Source: Thiobacillus sp. (GTDB lineage Bacteria; Pseudomonadota; Gammaproteobacteria; Burkholderiales; Thiobacillaceae). Taken from it: a stretch of DNA of 64,000 bases. A model generated the notes under the pieces. It saw only the letters and a program-made list of their open reading frames with translations. It did not search any database and was not told the origin of the DNA. A program made the translations under genes and the position numbers. This document shows, piece by piece, positions 56,144 through 62,832 of the stretch (position 1 is the stretch's first letter; each line of letters starts with the position of its first letter). The DNA lies in contig NZ_JAUYRI010000005.1 of the NCBI RefSeq assembly GCF_030696885.1, positions 1 through 64,000 of the forward strand, written 5' to 3'.

Positions 56144-56626
56144 ATGCCTACCTTTGTGTACATGACGCGTTGCGATGGCTGCGGACACTGCGTTGACATC
56201 TGTCCGTCAGACATCATGCACATCGATAAAGTCACGCGGCGCGCCTACAACATCGAGCCGAACATGTGCTGGGAGTGCTACTCGTGCGTCAAGGCCTGCC
56301 CGCATGACGCGATCGATGTGCGCGGTTACGCCGACTTCGCCCCGCTGGGCCATTCGGTGCGCGTCCGCCGCGACGAGGAAAAAGGCGTCATTGCCTGGCG
56401 CATCAAGTTCCGCAACGGCGAAAAAGACATGGAGCTGCTGGCGCCGATCACGACCAAACCCTGGGGCAAACACATTCCGCAACTCTCCGATGTGCCCGCG
56501 CCCAGCCAGGCGATGCGCGATAGCCAGTTGCTGTTTAACGAGCCCAAATACATTCGCCTGGACGAAGGCGAATTGCATACGCTGGAATCGAACGGTCTCG
56601 TGATGAAAGAGGGGGTGTACTACTAA
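56144..56626 (+). CDS. aprB: Adenylylsulfate reductase beta subunit
   Basis: A 160-residue iron-sulfur subunit. Two [4Fe-4S] sets are seen: CDGCGHCVDICP (C10, C13, C16, C20) and CWECYSCVKACP (C42, C45, C48, C52). It carries electrons between the FAD of AprA and the membrane partner. The C-terminal tail (WGKHIPQLSDVPAPSQAMRD) wraps AprA in known structures. GAGAGGAA precedes the ATG; the stop overlaps the aprA start by one base (TAATG). Confidence 0.97.
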   Translation: MPTFVYMTRCDGCGHCVDICPSDIMHIDKVTRRAYNIEPNMCWECYSCVKACPHDAIDVRGYADFAPLGHSVRVRRDEEKGVIAWRIKFRNGEKDMELLAPITTKPWGKHIPQLSDVPAPSQAMRDSQLLFNEPKYIRLDEGELHTLESNGLVMKEGVYY

Positions 56627-58494
56627 TGGCTTACAACACTATTGTCGAAAACAACATCGACATCCTCGTCGTCGGCGCGGGCCTGGGCGGCACGGGTGCT
56701 GCGTGGGAAGCGCGCTACTGGGGGCAGGACAAGAAGATCGTCATCGCCGAAAAGGCCAACATGGACCGTTCGGGTGCGGTGGCGCAGGGCCTCTACGCGA
56801 TCAACTGTTACATGGGCACGCGTTGGGGCGAGAACCAGCCTGAAGACCACGTCCGTTACGCGCGGATGGACCTGATGGGGATGGTGCGCGAAGACCTGCT
56901 TTTCGATATGGCGCGTCACGTCGACTCCGCCGTTCACCAGTTCGAAGAGTGGGGTCTGCCGATCATGCGCAACCCCAAGACCGGCACCTATCAGCGCGAA
57001 GGGCGTTGGCAGATCATGATTCACGGCGAATCCTACAAGCCGATCGTCGCCGAGGCCGCCAAGAAATCCGCCGACAAGGTCTTCAACCGGATCTGCGTCA
57101 CCCATTTGCTGATGGATGACGCCAAGGAGAACCGCGTGGCCGGCGCGGTCGGCTTTAACGTCCGTACCGGTGATTACCATGTCTTCAAGTCGAAGACGGT
57201 GATTGTCGGCGCGGGCGGCGCTTCCAACATCTTCAAGCCGCGCTCAGTGGGTGAAGGCGCGGGTCGCGTCTGGTATGCGCCGTGGTCGTCGGGCTCGGCC
57301 TATGGCCTGATGATCCAGGCCGGCGCGAAAATGACCCAGATGGAAAACCGTATCGTACTGGCGCGATTCAAGGACGGTTACGGTCCGGTGGGCGCCTACT
57401 TTCTGCACCTGAAGACCTACACGCAGAACTGCAATGGCGAAGAGTACGAGTCGAAGTGGTTCCCCGCGCTGACTGAAATGGTCGGCAAGGAATACCTGGA
57501 TACCGAAGGTCAGCATCTGTCCCACAAACCGATTCCGACCTGTCTGCGCAACCACGCCTTCATCTCCGAAGTGAACGCCGGTCGCGGTCCGATCCACATG
57601 GTGACGATGGAGGCCTTCCAGGATCCGCACCTTGAGGAGATCGGCTGGCATAACTTCCTCGGCATGACCGTGGGTCAGGCCGTGCTGTGGGCGGCGACGG
57701 ATGTCAATCCGAAGTATGAAAACCCTGAACTGACCACCTCCGAGCCGTATGTGATGGGCTCGCACGCGACCGGTTGCGGCGCCTGGTGTTCGGGTCCGGA
57801 GGACCTTTCCCCGCCGGAGTACTACTGGGGCTACAACCGCATGACCACGGTCGAAGGTCTGTTCGGCGCCGGCGATGCCGTCGGCGGTACGCCGCACGCG
57901 TTCTCGTCGGGCTCGTTTACCGAAGGGCGTCTGGCGGCCAAGGCGGCGTGCAAGTACATCGACGACGGCAAGGCCGAGGGCATCCGGGTATCCGATGAGC
58001 AGATCCAGCGTCGCGGCGAAGAAATCTTCAAGCCGATGGAGCACTACCGGGTCAACCGAAACGAAATCACCGCGGGCAGCGTCAACCCGCACTACATCAA
58101 CCCCAGACAGGGTCTGGACCGGCTGCAAAAGTTGATGGACGAGTACTGCGCAGGGGCGACGGTCAACTACATGACCAACGACAAACTGCTGCAAATCGGC
58201 CTGAAAAAACTCAAGATCATGGAAGAAGACCTTGAAAAAATCGCCGCCGAGGACATCCATGAACTGCTGCGCGCCTGGGAACTGAAGCATCGCCACCTCA
58301 CCTCCGAGGCGGTCATGCAACACACCCTGTTCCGCAAGGAAACCCGCTGGCCGGGCTACTACTACCGGGGGGATGCGATGAAGCTCGACGATGCAAACTG
58401 GCACGTTCTCACCGTATCGCGTCGCGATCCCGAGACCGGCGAATACACCATGGAAAAGGCCCCGTGCTACCACCTGGTCGGCAAGGACGAATAA
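56626..58494 (+). CDS. aprA: Adenylylsulfate reductase alpha subunit
   Basis: A 622-residue FAD flavoprotein that interconverts sulfite plus AMP and adenosine 5'-phosphosulfate; in sulfur oxidisers it runs in the oxidative direction, followed by sulfurylase. The FAD fold starts with GAGLGGTGAA (17-26). NMDRSGAVAQGLYAINCYMG and HATGCGAWCSGPEDL are AprA signatures, and GLFGAGDAVGG is the second flavin motif. Length is normal. The operon with aprM and the neighbouring small genes suggests a Thiobacillus-type lithotroph. Confidence 0.98.
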   Translation: MAYNTIVENNIDILVVGAGLGGTGAAWEARYWGQDKKIVIAEKANMDRSGAVAQGLYAINCYMGTRWGENQPEDHVRYARMDLMGMVREDLLFDMARHVDSAVHQFEEWGLPIMRNPKTGTYQREGRWQIMIHGESYKPIVAEAAKKSADKVFNRICVTHLLMDDAKENRVAGAVGFNVRTGDYHVFKSKTVIVGAGGASNIFKPRSVGEGAGRVWYAPWSSGSAYGLMIQAGAKMTQMENRIVLARFKDGYGPVGAYFLHLKTYTQNCNGEEYESKWFPALTEMVGKEYLDTEGQHLSHKPIPTCLRNHAFISEVNAGRGPIHMVTMEAFQDPHLEEIGWHNFLGMTVGQAVLWAATDVNPKYENPELTTSEPYVMGSHATGCGAWCSGPEDLSPPEYYWGYNRMTTVEGLFGAGDAVGGTPHAFSSGSFTEGRLAAKAACKYIDDGKAEGIRVSDEQIQRRGEEIFKPMEHYRVNRNEITAGSVNPHYINPRQGLDRLQKLMDEYCAGATVNYMTNDKLLQIGLKKLKIMEEDLEKIAAEDIHELLRAWELKHRHLTSEAVMQHTLFRKETRWPGYYYRGDAMKLDDANWHVLTVSRRDPETGEYTMEKAPCYHLVGKDE

Positions 58495-58595
58495 GCCGAA
58501 GCCCCGGCGGTGCGCCTGCTGGCCGCTGCTGGCCTCCCTAAAGACCCGCACGTTTATTGCGCAGTTATTTTTTAGCGAACCATCAGGAATGACTC

Positions 58596-58985
58596 ATGAG
58601 CAGTTCTGTTGTCGAAGCCACACCCAAGACCTCCATCAACATCATCGATCACACAGACGAGGCGATTCTGGAGCTCGCCCACCCCATGTGGAACGACCTG
58701 ATCAAATACTCCAACCAGGGGCAATACGGCAAATTCATCCGCAAGTTCTCCTACGACCTGCTGCTCGGCCTCAATGAAATCGAAGTCGGCAAACAGTTCG
58801 CCAACAGCGAACTGACCCGAAGCCTGCACAAAGAATGGGATTACCTTGGCATCATCCGTAGAGGGCAGCATGTCACGGTGCTATACCGGGTCCGAAGCAC
58901 GAAGCGGGAAGGGGAATGGCTCGGCCGGCTGGTCCTGGGCTATGAACAAGGCGAGGTGCGCATCTTTGCCGCCTCCATTTTCTGA
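58596..58985 (+). CDS. Hypothetical protein downstream of aprA
   Basis: A 129-residue soluble protein that I do not recognise. It has no signal peptide, membrane helix or Cys motif. The sequence (AILELAHPMWNDLIKYSNQG, SYDLLLGLNEIEVGKQFANS, HVTVLYRVRSTKREGEWLGR) is well balanced and folds-like, with codon use like its neighbours, so it is a real gene. AGGA lies before the ATG. Its position 101 bases after aprA and before a SlyD-like chaperone suggests a role in Apr maturation or sulfur metabolism, an inference from context. Confidence 0.8.
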   Translation: MSSSVVEATPKTSINIIDHTDEAILELAHPMWNDLIKYSNQGQYGKFIRKFSYDLLLGLNEIEVGKQFANSELTRSLHKEWDYLGIIRRGQHVTVLYRVRSTKREGEWLGRLVLGYEQGEVRIFAASIF

Positions 58986-59000
58986 AACCTCGGGATACCC

Positions 59001-59510
59001 ATGAAAGCCATCATCGAAGCCAACAAATATGTCGAACTGACCTACAAGGTCATCGACCAGAAAACACGCCAGGTGCTGACGCAGGTCGAGTTTCCGCTGG
59101 GCTATGTTCATGGCGTCAACGAGATCTTGTCACCCCGGGTCATGGACGCGCTGGAAGGCAAATCCGAGGGCGATATCATCGAAGTGCACATCGACTGCAA
59201 CGACATCTATGGCCCCCGCGATGAAGCACTGGTGATTATCGAAGCCATCGCGAACGTCCCCGAGGCCTACCGTGAAGTCGGCACCGCCATCCTGATGGAA
59301 AACGACAATGGTCAAACCAGGAGTTTTCTGGTGACCCGAGTGGACAAAAAAACGGTGACGATTGACGGCAATAACCCGCTGTGCGGCCGGGAAGTGATTT
59401 TCAAGCTTGAGATCCTGATGGTGCGTGATGCCACAGACGCGGAAATCCAGTACGGCGGCAAGGTGGAAGCGGCCCCTGACCTAAACAACTGTCGCGCCGT
59501 TCCCGTTTGA
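59001..59510 (+). CDS. SlyD-like FKBP-type peptidyl-prolyl isomerase
   Basis: A 169-residue FKBP with an insert-in-flap layout as in SlyD: VELTYKVIDQKTRQVL and FPLGYVHGVNEILSPRVMDA at the N-terminus, and TIDGNNPLCGREVIFKLEIL near the C-terminus (SlyD: DGNHPLAG). The Cys/His-rich nickel-binding tail of E. coli SlyD is absent. It lies 15 bases after the unknown gene and before a 53-codon gene. A dedicated chaperone for the Apr complex is possible but unproven. Confidence 0.9.
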   Translation: MKAIIEANKYVELTYKVIDQKTRQVLTQVEFPLGYVHGVNEILSPRVMDALEGKSEGDIIEVHIDCNDIYGPRDEALVIIEAIANVPEAYREVGTAILMENDNGQTRSFLVTRVDKKTVTIDGNNPLCGREVIFKLEILMVRDATDAEIQYGGKVEAAPDLNNCRAVPV

Positions 59511-59574
59511 ATGATTTGCAAACTGCCGGATACGGTGTTTCCAAGCCCAATTTTCCAATGAGACGAGGTAAACC

Positions 59575-59736
59575 ATGAGCGAACCCACCAAAATCAAGCG
59601 TCCAGTCCCGGAAGGTAAATCACGCTTTGTGACCACCCGGCAAAAAGCGCCGACCGAGAAGGGTTACGTCGGCTACGACACCATCTGGGAACCGTTCCAT
59701 AAAGTGGTCAAATACACCACGCCCAAGAAGCCGTAA
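59575..59736 (+). CDS. Small basic protein of the apr gene cluster (53 residues)
   Basis: An ORF of 53 codons with GAGG eight bases before the ATG, reading MSEPTKIKRPVPEGKSRF and ending VVKYTTPKKP. It is rich in Lys, Pro, Thr and aromatic residues, has no membrane helix, and lies 64 bases after the SlyD-like gene on the same strand. I do not know its function; the ordered composition and ribosome site support it as a real gene. An AACGGCC/GGCCGTT hairpin follows near 59791-59817. Confidence 0.6.
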   Translation: MSEPTKIKRPVPEGKSRFVTTRQKAPTEKGYVGYDTIWEPFHKVVKYTTPKKP

Positions 59737-59841
59737 ATCCGGCGGCCACGCGGATCTGACCGGTCGCGCGGAGATCCGCAATGACGTAGAAACGGCCCGC
59801 AACCGCGCAGGCCGTTACAAGATAACGTCAACATCAGGCAG

Positions 59842-59857
59842 TTGGCTCCCGAGCCAA
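59842..59857. repeat. Perfect short hairpin TTGGCTC/GAGCCAA
   Basis: A 7-base stem with a CC loop, 12 bases before the next terminator. Its TTGGCTCCC side resembles the tRNA acceptor end found 60 bases later, so it may be another scrap of the tRNA remnant. Confidence 0.4.
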
Positions 59858-59868
59858 AAGCAGACATG

Positions 59869-59896
59869 AAAAAGGCCCGCATCACTGCGGGCCTTT
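59869..59896. terminator. Rho-independent terminator next to the second tRNA remnant
   Basis: AAAAA, GGCCCGC, loop ATCACT, GCGGGCC, TTT. Strong on the minus strand (five T after the stem), where it would follow the tRNA remnant and the VF530-like gene; weaker on the plus strand. Confidence 0.85.
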
Positions 59897-59902
59897 GTAT
59901 TT

Positions 59903-59946
59903 TGGCTCCCCGAACTGAGCTCGAGCCCGGGACCTGCGGATTACAG
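59903..59946 (-). pseudogene. 3' fragment of a tRNA-Asn-like gene
   Basis: About 43 bases from the CCA end through the anticodon loop match the intact tRNA-Asn at 61.4 kb with four mismatches (TGGCTCCCCGA at the 3' end, GGGACCTGCGGATTA toward the anticodon). The T stem no longer pairs (CCCGG opposite CTCAG). The match stops at the anticodon loop, the usual limit of tRNA-based attachment sites. It has the same orientation as the intact tRNA. The stop codon of the VF530-like gene lies within it. Confidence 0.7.
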
Positions 59947-60180
59947 CTGCTTGGTACCCATGCCTCGAAGCATTTCGATATACAGCGATTCCACACGCTC
60001 CCGTGCCCACGGGGTACGACGAAGAAATTTGAGGCTCGACGCAATACTCGGGTCATGGGTGAAACAGCGGATTTCGATTTTCCGCCCCAACGCATCCCAG
60101 CCATAGAACGTAACCAGTTCGTTCAATACCTGTGCAAGCGTGACACCGTGTAGCGGATTGTTGGGCTGGATCTCTTGCAT
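59941..60180 (-). CDS. VF530-family (DUF2132) protein
   Basis: A 79-residue protein with the family pattern [34 protein letters not shown] and [22 protein letters not shown]530 of Vibrio fischeri has a known helical structure with a proposed DNA-binding role. The ATG at MQEIQPNN is used; upstream residues show no similarity. Its TAA stop is supplied by the tRNA remnant, so the last residues (GMGTKQL) may differ from the ancestral end. Confidence 0.88.
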   Translation of the reverse strand: MQEIQPNNPLHGVTLAQVLNELVTFYGWDALGRKIEIRCFTHDPSIASSLKFLRRTPWARERVESLYIEMLRGMGTKQL

Positions 60181-60331
60181 GGTTGCAAACCTTGTCAGAC
60201 AACGCCTGGCATATCGATGCGATAACAGCTTGATGGGGTGGCTGACGCGTTGATCGATTCCCAGCTGTGCAGTGCGTATGCTGATTGCATAACCCACCGG
60301 GCAAGCGTGGGCTGTACGGATCCAGACGCTA

Positions 60332-60892
60332 TCAGGCTTCGGCCCGCAGGGTCAGCGTGCGCATCCTGTCCAGCTTCTCGACTACAGCCTGATAGAGATC
60401 GCCGTCGGAATCGGGATTGCGGTCAGGGTGGTGGGCGCTGCGGATCTTTTTCAGCGCAGTCGCATCATCGGGCAGGTCATGCACCTTGGTCACCCGGTCG
60501 CCGTTCTTGGCCATCTCGCGCTGAAGCTCGGCTTCTGCGCTTTCGCGGGTGTCGTGCAACCGCTTGCTGCCAAGACGCCAACCATCCTGGTTCTTGCGCG
60601 GGGATTGATGTTTCTCGCCATCAAACCAGATCCATTTTCCAGTTTCAGGATTCAATTCAAAACGCACGGTGGTGATGTCGTAGGTGTAGACGGGCGGCTT
60701 GAGGTCCCTGGCGAACATCTTGAACGTGCCGACAGTATTCACGGAAGCAAGGTAATACGCGCCCGCCTCATGGGGGCAGAACACGCTGCTGGGCGTGGGT
60801 ATAGGCGTAGGCTCAGGCTGGCTGGCGTTACCTGAAGACTTCTCTTTGGCCTGCCTGGCGAGCCAGGCAGCTCGGCGTTGTGCGTTGGTCAC
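60332..60892 (-). CDS. Hypothetical protein with a C-terminal J-domain-like motif
   Basis: A 186-residue protein. The N-terminus [18 protein letters not shown] from a GTG resembles the start of many plasmid or phage-associated small proteins. The centre ([20 protein letters not shown]) is unknown. The C-terminal 45 residues contain [10 protein letters not shown] with flanking helices ([22 protein letters not shown]), like helices II and III of a DnaJ J-domain with its HPD motif. No good ribosome site is visible. Base composition is lower in GC than the core genome. Confidence 0.65.
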   Translation of the reverse strand: MTNAQRRAAWLARQAKEKSSGNASQPEPTPIPTPSSVFCPHEAGAYYLASVNTVGTFKMFARDLKPPVYTYDITTVRFELNPETGKWIWFDGEKHQSPRKNQDGWRLGSKRLHDTRESAEAELQREMAKNGDRVTKVHDLPDDATALKKIRSAHHPDRNPDSDGDLYQAVVEKLDRMRTLTLRAEA

Positions 60893-60997
60893 GGGGGGTG
60901 CTCTTAAAATTGGTTGAAACCCACTGGGATCACCCCTCGCTGAAGGGATCACCCGCTGGACTCCTGGACCGAATATGCTTCGATGGCTGCCGCGTTG

Positions 60998-61258
60998 CTA
61001 GTCGGATGAGACGCTTTTTCCAGCCTTGCGACCGGGTGCGACGGGCGGCACATAACCCGAAATACGGCACTGAAACCCCTCAACACGCTTGTTGCCGTTG
61101 AAGTGGGTGACGCTGCACTGGGATATTTCCTTGCGTGCCATCAAGTCAGCAAGTACTTTGCGTACCTGAGGCAGTGCGATGCCGGTTGCCGAGGCGATTT
61201 CCAGGTCGAGAAGCTGGCCATGTTTTTTCAAGTGGTTTAGAACCTGGTCTGTCTGCAT
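60998..61258 (-). CDS. Small winged-helix DNA-binding protein
   Basis: An 86-residue protein: MQTDQVLNHLKKHGQLLDLE, IASATGIALPQVRKVLADL and ARKEISQCSVTHFNGNKRVE fit a winged helix-turn-helix like small MarR/ArsR-type regulators. AAAGGA lies seven bases before the ATG. It sits next to tRNA-Asn at the right edge of the proposed island, the place where element regulators or excisionases often lie. Target unknown. Confidence 0.7.
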   Translation of the reverse strand: MQTDQVLNHLKKHGQLLDLEIASATGIALPQVRKVLADLMARKEISQCSVTHFNGNKRVEGFQCRISGYVPPVAPGRKAGKSVSSD

Positions 61259-61337
61259 GTCGATTCCTTTGACGTGTGGATGAGCGAGAGACGCTAACCG
61301 GGCCCCCTGGAGCGGCCTGCACAGACCCGGAGAACGC

Positions 61338-61361
61338 AAAAAGACCACCCCTGAGGTGGCC
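61338..61361 (-). terminator. Terminator of the tRNA-Asn transcript
   Basis: Minus strand: GGCCACC, TCAG, GGGTGGTC, then TTTTT. It lies 17 bases after the CCA end of the tRNA gene. Confidence 0.85.
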
Positions 61362-61377
61362 TAAGTGCATGAATTCG

Positions 61378-61453
61378 TGGCTCCCCGACCTGGGCTCGAA
61401 CCAGGGACCTGCGGATTAACAGTCCGTCGCTCTACCGACTGAGCTATCGGGGA
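61378..61453 (-). tRNA. tRNA-Asn (anticodon GTT)
   Basis: A complete 76-base cloverleaf with encoded CCA: acceptor TCCCCGA/TCGGGGA, D arm GCTC...GAGC, anticodon stem ACGGA/TCCGC closing the loop CTGTTAA with GTT, T arm CCTGG-TTCGAGC-CCAGG. It lies 46 bases after the polymerase gene stop on the same strand. Confidence 0.97.
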
Positions 61454-61499
61454 ATAGGGAAGCGCGCATTCTAGAGATGACGGGCGTTCCGGTCAAGTC

Positions 61500-62735
61500 T
61501 CAACCGTCACTTTCCACCTGCAATTCGGGCACATGGCTGAAGGCGATGCGCATGGGCGCGGCGCCGCGGCCATGGTGGGCGCCGCCAAAATACAGGGTAT
61601 TGGGGCCGTAGCGCTGGTTGATCCGGTCGAGCACGCTGTTGAGGGGCGCGTGCTGGTCCTCGGGGTCGAACAGGTCGCGGGTGACCTGGTTGTGCTCGAC
61701 CAGGTGGGTGAGGACGACGCCGACCTTGAGGAGGGGACCGGGATCGGGCGGGCGGCGCTGCCACAGTTCGGCCAGCACGGGGTTGAGCCGGAGCGTGTCG
61801 GCGTGCGGCGAGAAGCGGGCCTGGTCGACCCAGTGGGCGTGGCCGGCGGCGGTTTTGAGATAGCTTAGGTGCAGGCCGAGGCCGCCAGCGCAATAGCCGT
61901 AGTGGCGCAGACGCATGGCGGCTTTGTGCAGCAGGCGGTGGAGCACGGCGAGTGCGGAATCGGGCGTGCGCAGTTCGGGCGCGAGCACATGCGAATGGCC
62001 GATGCTGGCGCGCTGGGTGGGCAGCGAGGCGAGTACGTCGCCGCGCAGTTTGGCGTAATAGCGCTCGCCCTCGACGCCGCCCCAGGCGTGGCGCAGGGTT
62101 TCGCGGCTGGCGGTGCAGAGCTGCTCGACGCTGTGGATGCCGAGCTGGTTGAGGCGCTGTTCCATCGCGCGGCCGATGCCGTTCAGGGCGCCGAGTTTCA
62201 GGCCGTACAGCCGCTGCGGCAGTTCGTCCTGGCGGATGACGACGAGGCCGTCGGGCTTTTGCATGTTGGACGCGGTCTTGGCGAGGAAGCGGTTGGGCGC
62301 GATGCCGACCGAACTGTGCAGCACTTCACCGACCTGGGTGTAGATCGCCTGCTTGATCTCATTGCCGAGTTTGACGGCATGGGCTTCCTGGCGGTCGCTG
62401 CCCATCAGTTCGCAGGCCATTTCGTCGATCGACAGCACTTCGCCGACCGGGGTGCACGACTCGACCGCGGCAATGATGCGATGGTGGATCTCGACATAGG
62501 CGGCCGGCCGTGCCTGCACGAAGACGATGTCCTTGCACAGCTTTCTGGCCTGCCACACCGGCGTGCCGGTTTTGATGCCAAAGCGCTTGGCGTCGATGCT
62601 GGCGGCGATGCAGCAGGTGGTGTCGGCCATCACCGGCAGCACGCCGACCGGGCGGCCGCGCAGCTCGGGTCGCAACTGCTGCTCGGCCGAGGCGAAAAAG
62701 GAATTGAGGTCGACGTAAAGCGAATGCAGGGACAT
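61500..62735 (-). CDS. Y-family (DinB/UmuC-like) DNA polymerase
   Basis: A 411-residue translesion polymerase. Motif I is YVDLNSFFASAEQ with the metal-binding Asp; the catalytic SIDEM carries Asp-Glu; palm and little-finger regions are complete (SSVGIAPNRFLAKTASNMQK, LNGIGRAMEQRLNQLGI). The ATG with GGAG upstream is chosen. A LexA box lies 70 bases before it, so it should be damage-inducible. It resembles DinB more than ImuB because the catalytic acids are intact. No umuD or imuA is adjacent. Confidence 0.92.
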   Translation of the reverse strand: MSLHSLYVDLNSFFASAEQQLRPELRGRPVGVLPVMADTTCCIAASIDAKRFGIKTGTPVWQARKLCKDIVFVQARPAAYVEIHHRIIAAVESCTPVGEVLSIDEMACELMGSDRQEAHAVKLGNEIKQAIYTQVGEVLHSSVGIAPNRFLAKTASNMQKPDGLVVIRQDELPQRLYGLKLGALNGIGRAMEQRLNQLGIHSVEQLCTASRETLRHAWGGVEGERYYAKLRGDVLASLPTQRASIGHSHVLAPELRTPDSALAVLHRLLHKAAMRLRHYGYCAGGLGLHLSYLKTAAGHAHWVDQARFSPHADTLRLNPVLAELWQRRPPDPGPLLKVGVVLTHLVEHNQVTRDLFDPEDQHAPLNSVLDRINQRYGPNTLYFGGAHHGRGAAPMRIAFSHVPELQVESDG

Positions 62736-62804
62736 GGGGTGCTCCGGGGGAACACTCAATCCTCGCCCGGCTTTTTTCCGGGACGACGACAGATGTTAAA
62801 TATA

Positions 62805-62820
62805 CTGTATATGCATACAG
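62805..62820 (-). promoter_or_regulatory. LexA (SOS) box
   Basis: CTGTATATGCATACAG, a perfect CTGT-N8-ACAG match to the proteobacterial SOS box, extended by TA on both sides (TACTGT...ACAGTA). It lies between the BrkB-like stop and the polymerase start, so it should repress the polymerase gene. Confidence 0.88.
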
Positions 62821-62832
62821 TATATCCGATCC

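Noticed and set aside
54477-61453. An integrase or transposase gene in the proposed island
   Set aside because: All frames of reasonable length were read; none shows tyrosine or serine recombinase or transposase motifs. The element, if real, is inactive.
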